Positions 1 through 8,341 of a DNA stretch of 64,000 nucleotides are shown piece by piece. Position 1 is the stretch's first letter. Every line of letters begins with the position of its first letter. The DNA is taken from positions 611,501-675,500 of the forward strand of contig NZ_CP035417.1 of NCBI RefSeq assembly GCF_004123675.1. Reading direction: 5' to 3'. The position numbers were made by a program, and so were the translations under genes. Below the pieces are notes generated by a model. It was not told the origin of the DNA. It was given only the letters and a program-made list of their open reading frames with translations, and made no database searches. The DNA is from Leisingera sp. NJS204 (lineage in GTDB: Bacteria > Pseudomonadota > Alphaproteobacteria > Rhodobacterales > Rhodobacteraceae).

Positions 1-609
1 GCCGGAGCCGCCCTCACCGATAATGACTGAGATCAGCGGCACGCCGATCTTCAGGCACATCTCGGTCGAACGCGCAATTGCTTCCGACTGGCCGCGCTCC
101 TCGGCGCCTTTGCCGGGATAGGCGCCGGCAGTGTCGACCAAAGTGATCACCGGCAGCTTGAAGCGGCCGGCCATCTCCATCAGCCGGATCGCCTTGCGGT
201 AGCCCTCAGGGCGGGCCATGCCGAAGTTGCGCTCAATCCGCGATTTGGTGTCGCTGCCTTTCTCATGGCCGATCACCACCACCGGCTGATCGTTGAACCG
301 GGCAAGACCGCCCATCACGGCCAGATCGTCGGCAAAATTCCGGTCGCCGGCCAGCGGCGTGTATTCGGTGAACAGCGCCTTGATGTAATCCTGGCAATGG
401 GGGCGGTCGGGGTGCCGTGCCACCTGGCATTTGCGCCAGGGCGTCAGCTCCTTGTAGAGGTCTTTCAGCAGCTGAGCCGCCTTGGCGTCCAGCGCCGCGG
501 CCTCATCCGCCACGTCCATTTCCTCATTCGCGCGCGCCAGCGCCCGCAGCTCCTCCGCCTTGCCTTCGATTTCGGCCAGCGGTTTTTCGAATTCCAGATA
601 CTGGGTCAT
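1..609 (-). CDS. accA: Acetyl-CoA carboxylase carboxyltransferase subunit alpha (5' part, cut by window edge)
   Basis: AccA pairs with AccD to transfer the carboxyl group from carboxybiotin to acetyl-CoA, the committed step of fatty-acid synthesis in the cytoplasm. The first 203 codons are present and begin [20 protein letters not shown]. The family-typical stretches [14 protein letters not shown] and [17 protein letters not shown] (oxyanion-forming carboxyltransferase core) and IGEGGSG follow in order. The remaining C-terminal third lies outside the window. The N-terminal helix matches the usual family start. The next gene is divergent, so accA is transcribed leftwards from the 610-735 gap. 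Confidence 0.96.
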   Translation of the reverse strand, partial: MTQYLEFEKPLAEIEGKAEELRALARANEEMDVADEAAALDAKAAQLLKDLYKELTPWRKCQVARHPDRPHCQDYIKALFTEYTPLAGDRNFADDLAVMGGLARFNDQPVVVIGHEKGSDTKSRIERNFGMARPEGYRKAIRLMEMAGRFKLPVITLVDTAGAYPGKGAEERGQSEAIARSTEMCLKIGVPLISVIIGEGGSG

Positions 610-735
610 GTCGCCTCTGCTCAGCGGGTTTGCCGTTATATGGCCTTAGCAGCGCCAAGATGCAACTCAGCAAGATTTGTGATCTGCTGCCATGGCATAA
701 GGGAAGAGCTAAAGAGCGCAAGGGAGGCACCGCGA

Positions 736-1569
736 ATGGCCGCCAGTTACGAAGACCGGATCCTGCGGGTTCTGGCCTATATCCACGGCAACACCGATGG
801 CGATCTGTCGCTGGACAGGCTGGCCGATGTGGCGGCGATGTCGCGGTTTCACTGGCACCGGGTATTCCGCGCCCTGACGGGTGAAACCTGCGCCCAGGCT
901 GTGCGCCGCATCCGGCTGCACCGCGCCGCGGGCTGGCTGGTGCAGGGGGACATGCCCATTGCGCAGGTTGCGGCCCGCGCCGGCTACCCCAATCAGAACA
1001 GCTTCTCCCGCGCGTTCTCTGATGCTTACGGCAGCAGCCCGGCGGCCTTCCGCCGGGCGGGTCAATTCCGGCTGCCGAACCCAACCCTCAGAACAGGAAG
1101 TTACCCGATGTATGACGTGATCACCCGCACCGACCCCGCCCGCCGCCTGGCCGGCCTGCCGCACAAGGGCGCCTACATGGAAATAGGCAAAAGCTTCGAG
1201 GCCTTCGGCGCGATCTGCGAAAGCCGCGGGTTGTGGCCGCAGCTGGGCGCGATCACCGGGGTCTATTTCGACAGCCCGGACGCGGTGCCCGAAGCGGATC
1301 TGCGCAGCTTTGCCGGGGCAGAGCTTACCGGCGGCACGCTGCCCGATGGGATGGAGGAGGTCAGCCTCCCCGGCGGTAAAACCGCGGTGCTGACCTACAA
1401 GGGGCCGTATTCTGGCCTCCATGCCGCCTATCACAGCCTGTTCGGCAATTGGCTGCCGCAGTCCGGCGAGGAGCCGGCCGATCAGCCCTGCTATGAGATC
1501 TACCTCAACAATCCGCGCGACACCGCGCCCGAGGATCTGCTGACCGAAATCTGCCTGCCGTTGAAGTAG
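736..1569 (+). CDS. AraC-family regulator with GyrI-like effector domain
   Basis: A 277-residue transcription factor. Residues about 5-105 form an AraC double helix-turn-helix (SLDRLADVAAMSRFHWHRVF, then IAQVAARAGYPNQNSFSRAF). Residues about 120-277 look like the GyrI/SbmC ligand-binding fold (LPHKGAYMEIGKSFEAFG, ending YEIYLNNPRDTAPEDLLTEI). This architecture resembles Rob and SoxS-type drug or small-molecule sensors. The start follows a GGGAGG ribosome site at 722-727; the frame stays open upstream to 265, antisense to accA, without a better start. The ligand and targets are unknown. It is convergent with the LysE exporter, whose stop lies 2 bases away. Confidence 0.9.
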   Translation: MAASYEDRILRVLAYIHGNTDGDLSLDRLADVAAMSRFHWHRVFRALTGETCAQAVRRIRLHRAAGWLVQGDMPIAQVAARAGYPNQNSFSRAFSDAYGSSPAAFRRAGQFRLPNPTLRTGSYPMYDVITRTDPARRLAGLPHKGAYMEIGKSFEAFGAICESRGLWPQLGAITGVYFDSPDAVPEADLRSFAGAELTGGTLPDGMEEVSLPGGKTAVLTYKGPYSGLHAAYHSLFGNWLPQSGEEPADQPCYEIYLNNPRDTAPEDLLTEICLPLK

Positions 1570-1571
1570 CC

Positions 1572-2168
1572 CTACGCCTGCAGCAGGATCGCTGCCAATG
1601 ATGCCAGCAGCAGCGCGGCCATGGTCCAGTTGAACGCCCGCAGCTGCGCGGGCCGGGTCAGCAGCCGCCGCAGCTGCTGGCCCAGCATGGTCCAGGTCGA
1701 TGCCGAAAAACAGCCGATCAGCAGGTAGGTGCCGGAGACCCACAGAATGGCACTCAGGTCGCGGCTGGCGGCATAAAGCGTGATTGCCCCCAGCGCCATC
1801 GCCCAGGCCTTGGGGTTGACCCATTGAAAGGCGCAGGCCTGCACAAAACTCAAAGGCCTGCCCTCGGCTGCCCCCTCCCGCGGCGGCGCGGCATTGGCGA
1901 TCTTCCAGGCCAGCCACAGCATATAGGCCACAGACAGCACCGTCATCACCGGGGTCAGCACCGGGAAGGCATCAAACAGATGCATCACCCCCAGCCCGAC
2001 CGGCAGGATCATCAGTGGGAAGCCGACCGCCACTCCCAGCAAATGCGGAATCGTCCGGTGAAAGCCGAAATTGGCCCCCGAGGCCATCAGCATCAGGTTG
2101 TTCGGGCCGGGCGTGAAGACCGTGCCAAAAACAAAACCGGCCAGCGCAAAGAGGAGTTCATAGGTCAT
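1572..2168 (-). CDS. LysE/RhtB-family amino-acid exporter
   Basis: A 198-residue inner-membrane exporter of the LysE/RhtB superfamily, which expels amino acids or related metabolites. It opens MTYELLFALAGFVFGTVFTP, followed by the family signature PGPNN at about residues 20-24. Several hydrophobic helices follow, including LLFALAGFVFGTVF, FPLMILPVGLGVMHLF and a C-terminal LLLASLAAILLQA. VNPKAW, near the middle, is another family hallmark. It is divergent from an Lrp/AsnC regulator with 73 bases between the two starts, the classical arrangement in which the regulator controls the exporter. The substrate cannot be read from the sequence. Confidence 0.92.
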   Translation of the reverse strand: MTYELLFALAGFVFGTVFTPGPNNLMLMASGANFGFHRTIPHLLGVAVGFPLMILPVGLGVMHLFDAFPVLTPVMTVLSVAYMLWLAWKIANAAPPREGAAEGRPLSFVQACAFQWVNPKAWAMALGAITLYAASRDLSAILWVSGTYLLIGCFSASTWTMLGQQLRRLLTRPAQLRAFNWTMAALLLASLAAILLQA

Positions 2169-2199
2169 GGGCAAGAAGATTGCGCAGTGATTGCCAAAT

Positions 2200-2234
2200 G
2201 AAATTGCGTTTTGCAGCGTTTGCGGCGTAATTTC
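2200..2234. promoter_or_regulatory. Candidate Lrp/AsnC operator between lysE-type exporter and regulator
   Basis: An imperfect dyad, GAAATTGCG at 2200-2208 and CGTAATTTC at 2226-2234 (one mismatch), flanks a TTTTGCAGCGTTTG core. It is the only clear dyad in the 73-base divergent gap, which fits the Lrp-type regulator encoded alongside. The call rests on position and symmetry alone. Confidence 0.45.
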
Positions 2235-2241
2235 ACAATCA

Positions 2242-2694
2242 ATGGCGAAGAATGATAAAATAAACCAACAAATATTGCAGGAACTCACCCGGGACGGCCG
2301 GATCAGCAATCTGGAACTGGCCGAGCGTGCGGGCCTTTCGCCCTCGGCCTGCCTGCGCCGGGTGCAGGAGCTGGAGCGCGCCGGCGTCATAACCGGTTAC
2401 CGTGCCGTGCTGGACCGGCAAAAGCTGGGGATAGGCTTTGCCACCTATATCGGCGTCGGCCTGGGTGAGCACACCAAGGACGCGCAGGAAGCTTTTGAAC
2501 ATGCCATGCAGGCCGCGCCCGAGGTGGTTGAATGCCACAACATCACCGGCACCATTGAATACCTCCTGCGCGTCGAATGCGCCGATCTGCCCAGCTACAA
2601 GAAATTCCATACTGATATCCTGGGCACGTCTCCTTATGTCACAGCAATCACCACCTATGTGGTAATGGGTTCGCCCAAAGACTTGCGGGCGTGA
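2242..2694 (+). CDS. Lrp/AsnC-family transcriptional regulator
   Basis: A 150-residue regulator. It has an N-terminal helix-turn-helix (RISNLELAERAGLSPSACLR, residues about 17-36) and a C-terminal RAM/AsnC ligand domain with VVECHNITGTIEYLLRVEC and a terminal TYVVMGSPKDLRA. Upstream in-frame codons exist, but MAKNDKINQQILQEL is the family-like N terminus. It is divergent from the LysE-type exporter and probably activates it in response to an amino acid. A GAGTATTT-type 3' motif follows the gene at about 2715. Confidence 0.93.
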   Translation: MAKNDKINQQILQELTRDGRISNLELAERAGLSPSACLRRVQELERAGVITGYRAVLDRQKLGIGFATYIGVGLGEHTKDAQEAFEHAMQAAPEVVECHNITGTIEYLLRVECADLPSYKKFHTDILGTSPYVTAITTYVVMGSPKDLRA

Positions 2695-2978
2695 TCCCTT
2701 GCCGGCTTTGGATTTTGAGTATTTGTAAAAAGGTGAAACAAAGAGCTTCTTCATCTTTCTCCTAAACACTCACTGCGAAACGTCTGCCGCAAAGACAACG
2801 TTTAGCATGCGGGCGGATACGCCCGCCCGTCTCCGCCTTATTGGCGGCGCCGCCAATCCTTAACCGCCACGCTGATACGGCACTGGGTAACGGCACTGGG
2901 AACATGATCCAGAACAGATGAACAACCGGAGGGGCAGAGGGCCTTGCCGGGCAAAACTCGTGGCCGGGGTCAACTGGT
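2695..2978. other. Convergent intergenic gap with a hairpin
   Basis: No convincing gene. A perfect 7-bp hairpin (GCGGGCG at 2809-2815, GATA loop, CGCCCGC at 2820-2826) may end transcription, but it has no following T tract. Near 2715 there is a GAGTATTTGTAAAAAGGTGAA stretch (read to 20 bases) resembling the one after the terminator at 7268. Confidence 0.4.
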
Positions 2979-3581
2979 TCAGCGGTGTGCCAGCAAAACC
3001 CGCATGGCAATCTCCGGTGAGGCCAGCACCGGCACCTGGGTCTGCGCCCGCAGCACTGCTGCCGCCCCGGCCATCGAGGCCTGCGCCAGCACAACGCAGC
3101 CAAAGGCGCCATCCTTAAGCGCCATTGCGATGCTTTCTGCTATGGCAGCAGAAAAATCCGCACCGGCGCCCGTTTCAAACAACGGCCAGTGCTGCCCTAG
3201 AAACATCGGGACCAGTTGCGGATCACACCCGCCAAAGGCCCGCCGCAGCAGCGCCTCTGATGGGGCCGCGGTGCTGTCCAGGCAATAGGCCATCAGCACC
3301 GGCCCGCCGATCCGCGCCGCTTCCTGCATCATCGGCCAGTCGACGCGGATGGCGCCTGCCTCCTCTGCTACCGGACCAAGTGTGGTGCAGGTGCACAGCA
3401 CCGGGCCGTCAGCCGCGCTGATTGCCGCAGCAATCTCTGCTTTCAGATCCGCGCCAATGCCATCCCGCGCCCGTGCCAGCCAATCGCTGCGCACTTGCTG
3501 GTTCAGATCCGCTTCGGGTGCCAACGCCCGGAACGTCCTTGCATGCACCTCTGCCGTATGCAGCAAAGTCAATTTTGTCAT
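2979..3581 (-). CDS. Asp/Glu/hydantoin racemase-like protein
   Basis: A 200-residue protein with the two-domain layout of the Asp/Glu racemase superfamily. Cysteines are at VLCTCTTLGP (C63, C65) and FGCVVLAQASMAG (C162), where the superfamily places its two active-site cysteines. The start at 3581 is preceded by GGAGAG at the right distance; an in-frame ATG at 3593 is less well placed. It lies downstream of malyl-CoA lyase on the same strand, separated by a terminator-like hairpin. Such proteins include amino-acid racemases, hydantoin racemases and maleate isomerases, so the substrate is open. Confidence 0.75.
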   Translation of the reverse strand: MTKLTLLHTAEVHARTFRALAPEADLNQQVRSDWLARARDGIGADLKAEIAAAISAADGPVLCTCTTLGPVAEEAGAIRVDWPMMQEAARIGGPVLMAYCLDSTAAPSEALLRRAFGGCDPQLVPMFLGQHWPLFETGAGADFSAAIAESIAMALKDGAFGCVVLAQASMAGAAAVLRAQTQVPVLASPEIAMRVLLAHR

Positions 3582-3598
3582 CAAACTCTCCATACGGA

Positions 3599-3623
3599 AA
3601 AGGCGCCCCATCGGGACGCCTTT
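3599..3623 (-). terminator. Terminator after malyl-CoA lyase
   Basis: AAAGGCG (3599-3605) pairs with CGCCTTT (3617-3623). On the minus strand the stem is followed by TTTTCC. It ends the malyl-CoA lyase message, or attenuates read-through into the racemase-like gene. Confidence 0.6.
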
Positions 3624-3647
3624 GCACTTTGTCTATGCGAACCGGCG

Positions 3648-4607
3648 TCAGCTGTTCGCAATCAGTTCGGCCTGGGCCACAATCACTTCAGCCTGCTTGA
3701 TCGAGGCGATATCGACAAGGCGGCCCTTATATACAGTCGCGCCGGCGCCCGACGCCTTGGCCTCTTCCATCGCTGCCAGGATCTCGCGGGCTTCCGCCAC
3801 AGCCTCATCCGAGGGGGTGAAGACCTGATTGGCCAGCGCGATCTGACTGGGATGGATCGCCCATTTGCCAACCATGCCCAGAGTCGCGGACCGTTTCGCC
3901 TGGGCGATATAGCCATCCTCGTCCGAGAAATCGCCGAACGGCCCGTCAACCGGCAGGATGCCATGGGTGCGGCAAGCGGCGACAATTGCAGCCTGCGCCC
4001 AGTGCCAGGGGTCGGACCAATGCTTTTCGCCTTCGCGGATCATATAGTAGTTTTCCTGCGTCCCGCCGATACCGGTGGTCTGCATCCCCATCGAGGCGGC
4101 GAAGTCCGCAGCACCCAGCGACATCGCCTGCAGCCGGGGCGAGGATTTGGCGATATCCTCGGCATGGGCAATGCCTGCCGCCGACTCGATGATCACTTCA
4201 AAGGACACCGGTTTGGCCCGGCCTTTGGCGCGCTCAACCGCGGTGACCAGCGCGTCCACCGCGTATACATCCTCGGCGCAGCCGACCTTGGGGATCATGA
4301 TCTGATCCAGCCGGTCACCGGCCTGTTCCAGAATGTCCACCACATCGCGGTACCAATAGGGGGTGTCGAGCCCGTTGATCCGCACCGACAGATACTTGCT
4401 GCCCCAGTCGACGCCATTGATCGCCTCGATCACATTGGCGCGGGCCTGATCCTTGTCGGAGGGGGCCACCGAATCCTCAAGATCGAGGTTGATCACATCC
4501 GCCGCCGAAGCGGCCATCTTCTCGAACAGTTTGACTTTGGAGCCGGGGCCGAACAGCTGGCAGCGGTTGGGACGCGCCGGAGCGGCGGGCTGGATGCGGA
4601 AGGACAT
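3648..4607 (-). CDS. mcl1: L-malyl-CoA / beta-methylmalyl-CoA lyase (HpcH/HpaI-CitE fold)
   Basis: A 319-residue TIM-barrel lyase. In the ethylmalonyl-CoA and related pathways it cleaves malyl-CoA and beta-methylmalyl-CoA to glyoxylate plus acetyl-CoA or propionyl-CoA. It begins MSFRIQPAAPARPNRCQLFG, a typical family N terminus. VINLDLEDSVAPSDK (metal-binding Asp/Glu), IMIPKVG, FEVIIESAAGIAH and GMVGKWAIHPSQIALAN follow. The length is close to the Rhodobacter Mcl1 enzyme. The alternative in this fold is plain CitE, but the long WSDPWHWAQAAIVAACR insertion favours Mcl. It is divergent from the MFS gene. Confidence 0.9.
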   Translation of the reverse strand: MSFRIQPAAPARPNRCQLFGPGSKVKLFEKMAASAADVINLDLEDSVAPSDKDQARANVIEAINGVDWGSKYLSVRINGLDTPYWYRDVVDILEQAGDRLDQIMIPKVGCAEDVYAVDALVTAVERAKGRAKPVSFEVIIESAAGIAHAEDIAKSSPRLQAMSLGAADFAASMGMQTTGIGGTQENYYMIREGEKHWSDPWHWAQAAIVAACRTHGILPVDGPFGDFSDEDGYIAQAKRSATLGMVGKWAIHPSQIALANQVFTPSDEAVAEAREILAAMEEAKASGAGATVYKGRLVDIASIKQAEVIVAQAELIANS

Positions 4608-4827
4608 GCGGAAACCCCCTGGGTAAGGAAATTGCAGAATTTTCGCTGTTCTGGTTATTAAGTTGCGCGCCTTCTTGCAAGCGGATTTTGCACTTGCGGC
4701 ACGAAACGCCGCGTTGCGGCAATCCCGTTTGCGCCTTTTGCGTCGCAAACCCGCGCGAAACTGCCGCCGGCATGCTGCATTGCGCAAGAAAAGACACGGG
4801 CGCAGATCCGTGCGGAAATGGAGTTTC

Positions 4828-6102
4828 ATGAAACGCGCATTGATCGACAACTGGGCCCTGTTTCTGGGCATGCTGCTGCTGATGGTCGGCAACGGGCTGC
4901 TGGTCACGCTGCTGACGATCCGCGGCTCGACGCTGGGGTTCACGGATCTTGAGATTTCCGTCATGCAGGCCTGTTATCCGCTGGGGGCGCTGGCGGGAAC
5001 AATGCTGACCCCGAGGCTGATCGAGAAGGTCGGCCATATCCGGGTGTTCTCGGCGCTTGCGTCGATGGTTTCGGTGGCGGCGATTGCCCATCTGCTGACC
5101 TCGGACCCGGTCAGCTGGGCGGCGATGCGGCTGCTGGCGGGCTTTTGTTTTCCGGGCCTTTACGTGATCACCGAAAGCTGGCTCAACGCCAAGTCGGAAA
5201 ACCGGATCCGGGCGCAGGTGCTGTCGGTCTATTTCATCATCCAGACGGCGGGGCCGGCGCTGGGCACCGCGATGGTCGGCCTGCCGGATCCCAGCGGCAA
5301 CCTGTTGTTCGGTGTCACTTCGATCCTGTTGTCGGTGGCTATTGTGCCGCTTTTGCTGTCCAACATCCGGGCGCCGGATTACTCGGCGCCGGACCGGATG
5401 CCGGTGACGCGGCTGTACAAAGTGTCGCCGATGACGGTTCTGGGCATCGTCATCATGGGGGCGGGAGTGGTGGCCTGGTACATCAGCCTGCCGCTTTATG
5501 CACTGCAAAACGGTTTCAGCGAGGCGCAGGCCTCGGGCGCGCTGGTGATTGCGCTGATCGCCTCGGCGCTGGTGCAATACCCGGTCGGCTGGCTGTCGGA
5601 CCGCACTGACCGGCGTTATGTGGTGATTGCGCTGTCGGGGATCTCGGCACTGGTTGCGCTGTGGATGGCGGTGGACACGGCGCCGTCGCGCATAGTGGTC
5701 GGGTTTTCGGTCATCGCTGCAACCACGCTGCCGATCTATTCGATCCTGGCGGCCCACGCCAACGACCAGCTGCAGCCGGGGCAGGTGGTGCCGGCCAGCG
5801 GCACCATGGCGTTCCTGCTGCAGCTGGGGCAGTTTTTCGGCATTCTGATCGGGCCGAACATGATCAGCGTCGCGGACGGGCGGGGGCTGCAATACCTGCT
5901 GATCGCGGTTGGCGTGACCGTGGCGCTGATCGCCATTGCGCGGCGCGCGACCTCCGGGGCGCCCGAGGACACCGGCGAATTCCAGGCCATGGGTGTGATC
6001 GGCGTGGCGCAGCCGGGGGTGCTGCAGGCGGAATCATGGGCGGAAGAGGAGGAAACGTCTGTAAGCAGTGGTGCTTGCGAAGAATCTTCTGACATTCAGT
6101 AG
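4828..6102 (+). CDS. MFS transporter (YcaD-like)
   Basis: A 424-residue transporter of the major facilitator superfamily with about 12 hydrophobic segments, starting LIDNWALFLGMLLLMVGNGL. The loop between helices 2 and 3 is MLTPRLIEKVGHIRVF, and GWLSDRTDRRYV at mid-protein is a good MFS loop-8 motif. GFCFPGLYVITESWLN is characteristic of the YcaD branch. The reading frame extends upstream to 4663, but that part is Arg-rich and non-membrane-like, so the start at 4828 is preferred. The substrate is unknown. Confidence 0.88.
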   Translation: MKRALIDNWALFLGMLLLMVGNGLLVTLLTIRGSTLGFTDLEISVMQACYPLGALAGTMLTPRLIEKVGHIRVFSALASMVSVAAIAHLLTSDPVSWAAMRLLAGFCFPGLYVITESWLNAKSENRIRAQVLSVYFIIQTAGPALGTAMVGLPDPSGNLLFGVTSILLSVAIVPLLLSNIRAPDYSAPDRMPVTRLYKVSPMTVLGIVIMGAGVVAWYISLPLYALQNGFSEAQASGALVIALIASALVQYPVGWLSDRTDRRYVVIALSGISALVALWMAVDTAPSRIVVGFSVIAATTLPIYSILAAHANDQLQPGQVVPASGTMAFLLQLGQFFGILIGPNMISVADGRGLQYLLIAVGVTVALIAIARRATSGAPEDTGEFQAMGVIGVAQPGVLQAESWAEEEETSVSSGACEESSDIQ

Positions 6103-6213
6103 GTTTCGTGAAGAAAATCGTGCAAGTAGGGCGTTCCCGCGTGATTTCGAGAGGACTTTGCGCGAAATTAGCCCGATTTTAGCGCGACCAATTTAACTCG
6201 AAGGATGAGCGCG

Positions 6214-7215
6214 ATGATCGAGACCCCTTATCTGCTGTTCCTGGGCGACGCGCCTGACATGCTGGCCGCCAAGGTTGCCATCGGTATCCGCGACTGGCGT
6301 CCGGATCACGCTGTCGGCCAGATCCGCCTGCCGGGCTGCGGCGCCGATCTGGGCCTGACTGAGATGTCCCTGGCAGAAGCCAAGGCAGCCGGCGCCAAGA
6401 CGCTGGTTATCGGCGTGGCCAACCGCGGCGGCGTGATCTCGCCCGCATGGAAAGAAGTGCTGATCGCGGCGCTGGAAATGGGCTATGACATCGCCTCGGG
6501 CCTGCACAACCTGCTGCGCGACGAGGGCGACCTGGTGGCTGCCGCCCAGACCCATGGCGGCACCCTGCACGACGTGCGTGTTCCCACTGTCGGTTATCCG
6601 ATTGCCAATGGTGTCAAGCGCAAAGGCAAGCGCTGCCTGGCAGTCGGCACCGATTGTTCGGTCGGCAAGATGTACACCGCCCTGGCAATGGACGCGGACA
6701 TGCAGAAACGCGGCATGAAGTCGACCTTCCGCGCCACAGGCCAGACCGGCATCCTGATCACCGGTCACGGTGTGCCGCTGGACGCGGTCATTGCCGACTT
6801 CATGGCGGGCTCGATCGAATATCTGACCCCTGACAACGACGACGACCACTGGGACCTGATCGAAGGCCAGGGCTCGCTGTTCCACGTCTCCTACTCAGGC
6901 GTCACCATGGCGCTGGTGCATGGCGGCCAGCCGGATGCGCTGATCCTGTGCCACGAGCCGACCCGCACCCATATGCGCGGCCTGCCGGATTATGACGTGC
7001 CGAGCCTGGAAGAGCTGAAAGCCGTGGCCCTGCCGCTGGCACAGCGCGCCAACCCGGCCTGCAAGGTTGTCGGTATCTCGGTGAACACCCAGCACCTGTC
7101 CGAGGATGAAGCGGTCAAGTATCTGGCCGAAGTTGAAGAGCGGATGGGCCTGCCCGCCGTCGACCCGTACCGCCACGGTGCAGGCCGCCTGGTGGACGCG
7201 CTGGCCGCGGTCTGA
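6214..7215 (+). CDS. dgcN: D-glutamate N-acetyltransferase DgcN (DUF1611 family)
   Basis: A 333-residue protein of the DUF1611 family. It carries a P-loop-like VGTDCSVGKMYTALAM at the start of the second half and ATGQTGILITGHGVPLD after it. Family knowledge: DgcN acetylates D-Glu, and DgcA then racemizes N-acetyl-D-Glu so that it can be degraded as the L form; the adjacent dgcA supports this. GAAGG at 6200-6204 lies 9 bases before the ATG at 6214. The ATG at 6205 overlaps that site, so MIETPYLLFLGD is chosen as the start. A strong hairpin ends the gene before dgcA. Confidence 0.88.
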   Translation: MIETPYLLFLGDAPDMLAAKVAIGIRDWRPDHAVGQIRLPGCGADLGLTEMSLAEAKAAGAKTLVIGVANRGGVISPAWKEVLIAALEMGYDIASGLHNLLRDEGDLVAAAQTHGGTLHDVRVPTVGYPIANGVKRKGKRCLAVGTDCSVGKMYTALAMDADMQKRGMKSTFRATGQTGILITGHGVPLDAVIADFMAGSIEYLTPDNDDDHWDLIEGQGSLFHVSYSGVTMALVHGGQPDALILCHEPTRTHMRGLPDYDVPSLEELKAVALPLAQRANPACKVVGISVNTQHLSEDEAVKYLAEVEERMGLPAVDPYRHGAGRLVDALAAV

Positions 7216-7224
7216 TCTAACAGC

Positions 7225-7277
7225 CCCGCCGGAGGTGCTTGCCGACAGGGCAGGTGCCTCCGGCGGGAGTATTTTTG
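7225..7277 (+). terminator. Terminator/attenuator between dgcN and dgcA
   Basis: CCCGCCGGAGG (7225-7235) pairs perfectly with CCTCCGGCGGG (7257-7267), with a small GCC-GACAG-GGC hairpin nested in the loop. AGTATTTTTG follows. It would reduce expression of dgcA relative to dgcN from a shared promoter. Confidence 0.75.
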
Positions 7278-7365
7278 AAAAGATGAATACGCCGGAGCCG
7301 GGTTTTCCAGGCCTCCGGCTAAGGTTCGCCGCCACGCGCGGGGCGCCGCAGGAAGGGGCAGTTTC

Positions 7366-8331
7366 ATGAACATCACTGTTACACCGGACGTCTTTAAGCT
7401 GGCGCAGGTTTTCACCATCTCGCGCGGTTCGCGCACCGAAGCCAAAGTGCTGACCGTGCGGGTGGAGAGGGACGGCGTCACCGGCTGGGGCGAATGTGTG
7501 CCTTATGCCCGTTACAACGAGACGCTGGACAGCGTGACGGGTGAGATAGAGGGGCTGCCTGCTGATTTCACCCGCGCAGAGCTGCAATCGCTGCTGCCCG
7601 CTGGTGCTGCCCGCAACGCAGTGGATTGCGCGTTGTGGGATCTGGAGGCGAAGCAGGCCGGCAAACGTGTCTGGGAACTGGCCGGGCTGGAAGCCCCTGG
7701 GCCGGAGATCACTGCTTACACGCTGTCGCTTGACACGCCGGAGAAGATGCAAAAGCAGGCCGCGGAAAATGCTTTCCGCCCGCTGTTGAAGATCAAGCTG
7801 GGCACCCCCGACGACATGCCCCGCCTGGAAGCGGTGCGCGCCGGAGCGCCGGATGCCAAGATCATCATCGATGCTAATGAGGGTTGGTCAGCCGAAGTCT
7901 ATGCCGAACTTGCGCCGCATCTGGTGCGGCTGGGCGTGGAGCTGGTGGAGCAGCCGCTGACTGCGGGTGAGGACGCGGCCCTCATTGGCATGGAGCGCCC
8001 GGTGCCTGTTTGCGCCGATGAGAGCTGCCATGACCGCGAGAGCCTGCCGAAGCTCAAGGGCAAATACGATGTGGTCAACATCAAGCTGGACAAGACCGGG
8101 GGCTTGACCGAGGCGCTGAAGCTGCGTGATCAGGCGCTGGCCGAAGGGTATCAGGTGATGGTCGGCTGCATGGTCGGATCCTCATTGGCGATGGCGCCGG
8201 CGACGCTTGTGGCGCAGGGTGCGGCGGTTACGGATCTTGACGGGCCGCTCTTGCTGGCCGAAGACCGCGAGGAACCTTTGACATTTGATGCCGAAGGCGT
8301 GCACCCGCCTGTGGCTGCACTCTGGGGCTAA
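7366..8331 (+). CDS. dgcA: N-acetyl-D-glutamate racemase DgcA (dipeptide-epimerase-like, enolase superfamily)
   Basis: A 321-residue enolase-superfamily protein of the muconate lactonizing/dipeptide epimerase group. Catalytic and metal residues appear in order: LLKIKLGTPDD (acid/base Lys), IIIDANEGW (Asp), VELVEQPL (Glu), VCADESCHDRE (Asp) and VVNIKLDKTGG (second acid/base Lys). Generic annotation would be L-Ala-D/L-Glu epimerase, but the position beside dgcN supports the D-Glu catabolic role. GGAAGGGGC precedes the start. The aminotransferase gene follows 10 bases after the stop, probably in the same operon. Confidence 0.87.
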   Translation: MNITVTPDVFKLAQVFTISRGSRTEAKVLTVRVERDGVTGWGECVPYARYNETLDSVTGEIEGLPADFTRAELQSLLPAGAARNAVDCALWDLEAKQAGKRVWELAGLEAPGPEITAYTLSLDTPEKMQKQAAENAFRPLLKIKLGTPDDMPRLEAVRAGAPDAKIIIDANEGWSAEVYAELAPHLVRLGVELVEQPLTAGEDAALIGMERPVPVCADESCHDRESLPKLKGKYDVVNIKLDKTGGLTEALKLRDQALAEGYQVMVGCMVGSSLAMAPATLVAQGAAVTDLDGPLLLAEDREEPLTFDAEGVHPPVAALWG

Positions 8332-8341
8332 GGAGAATACC

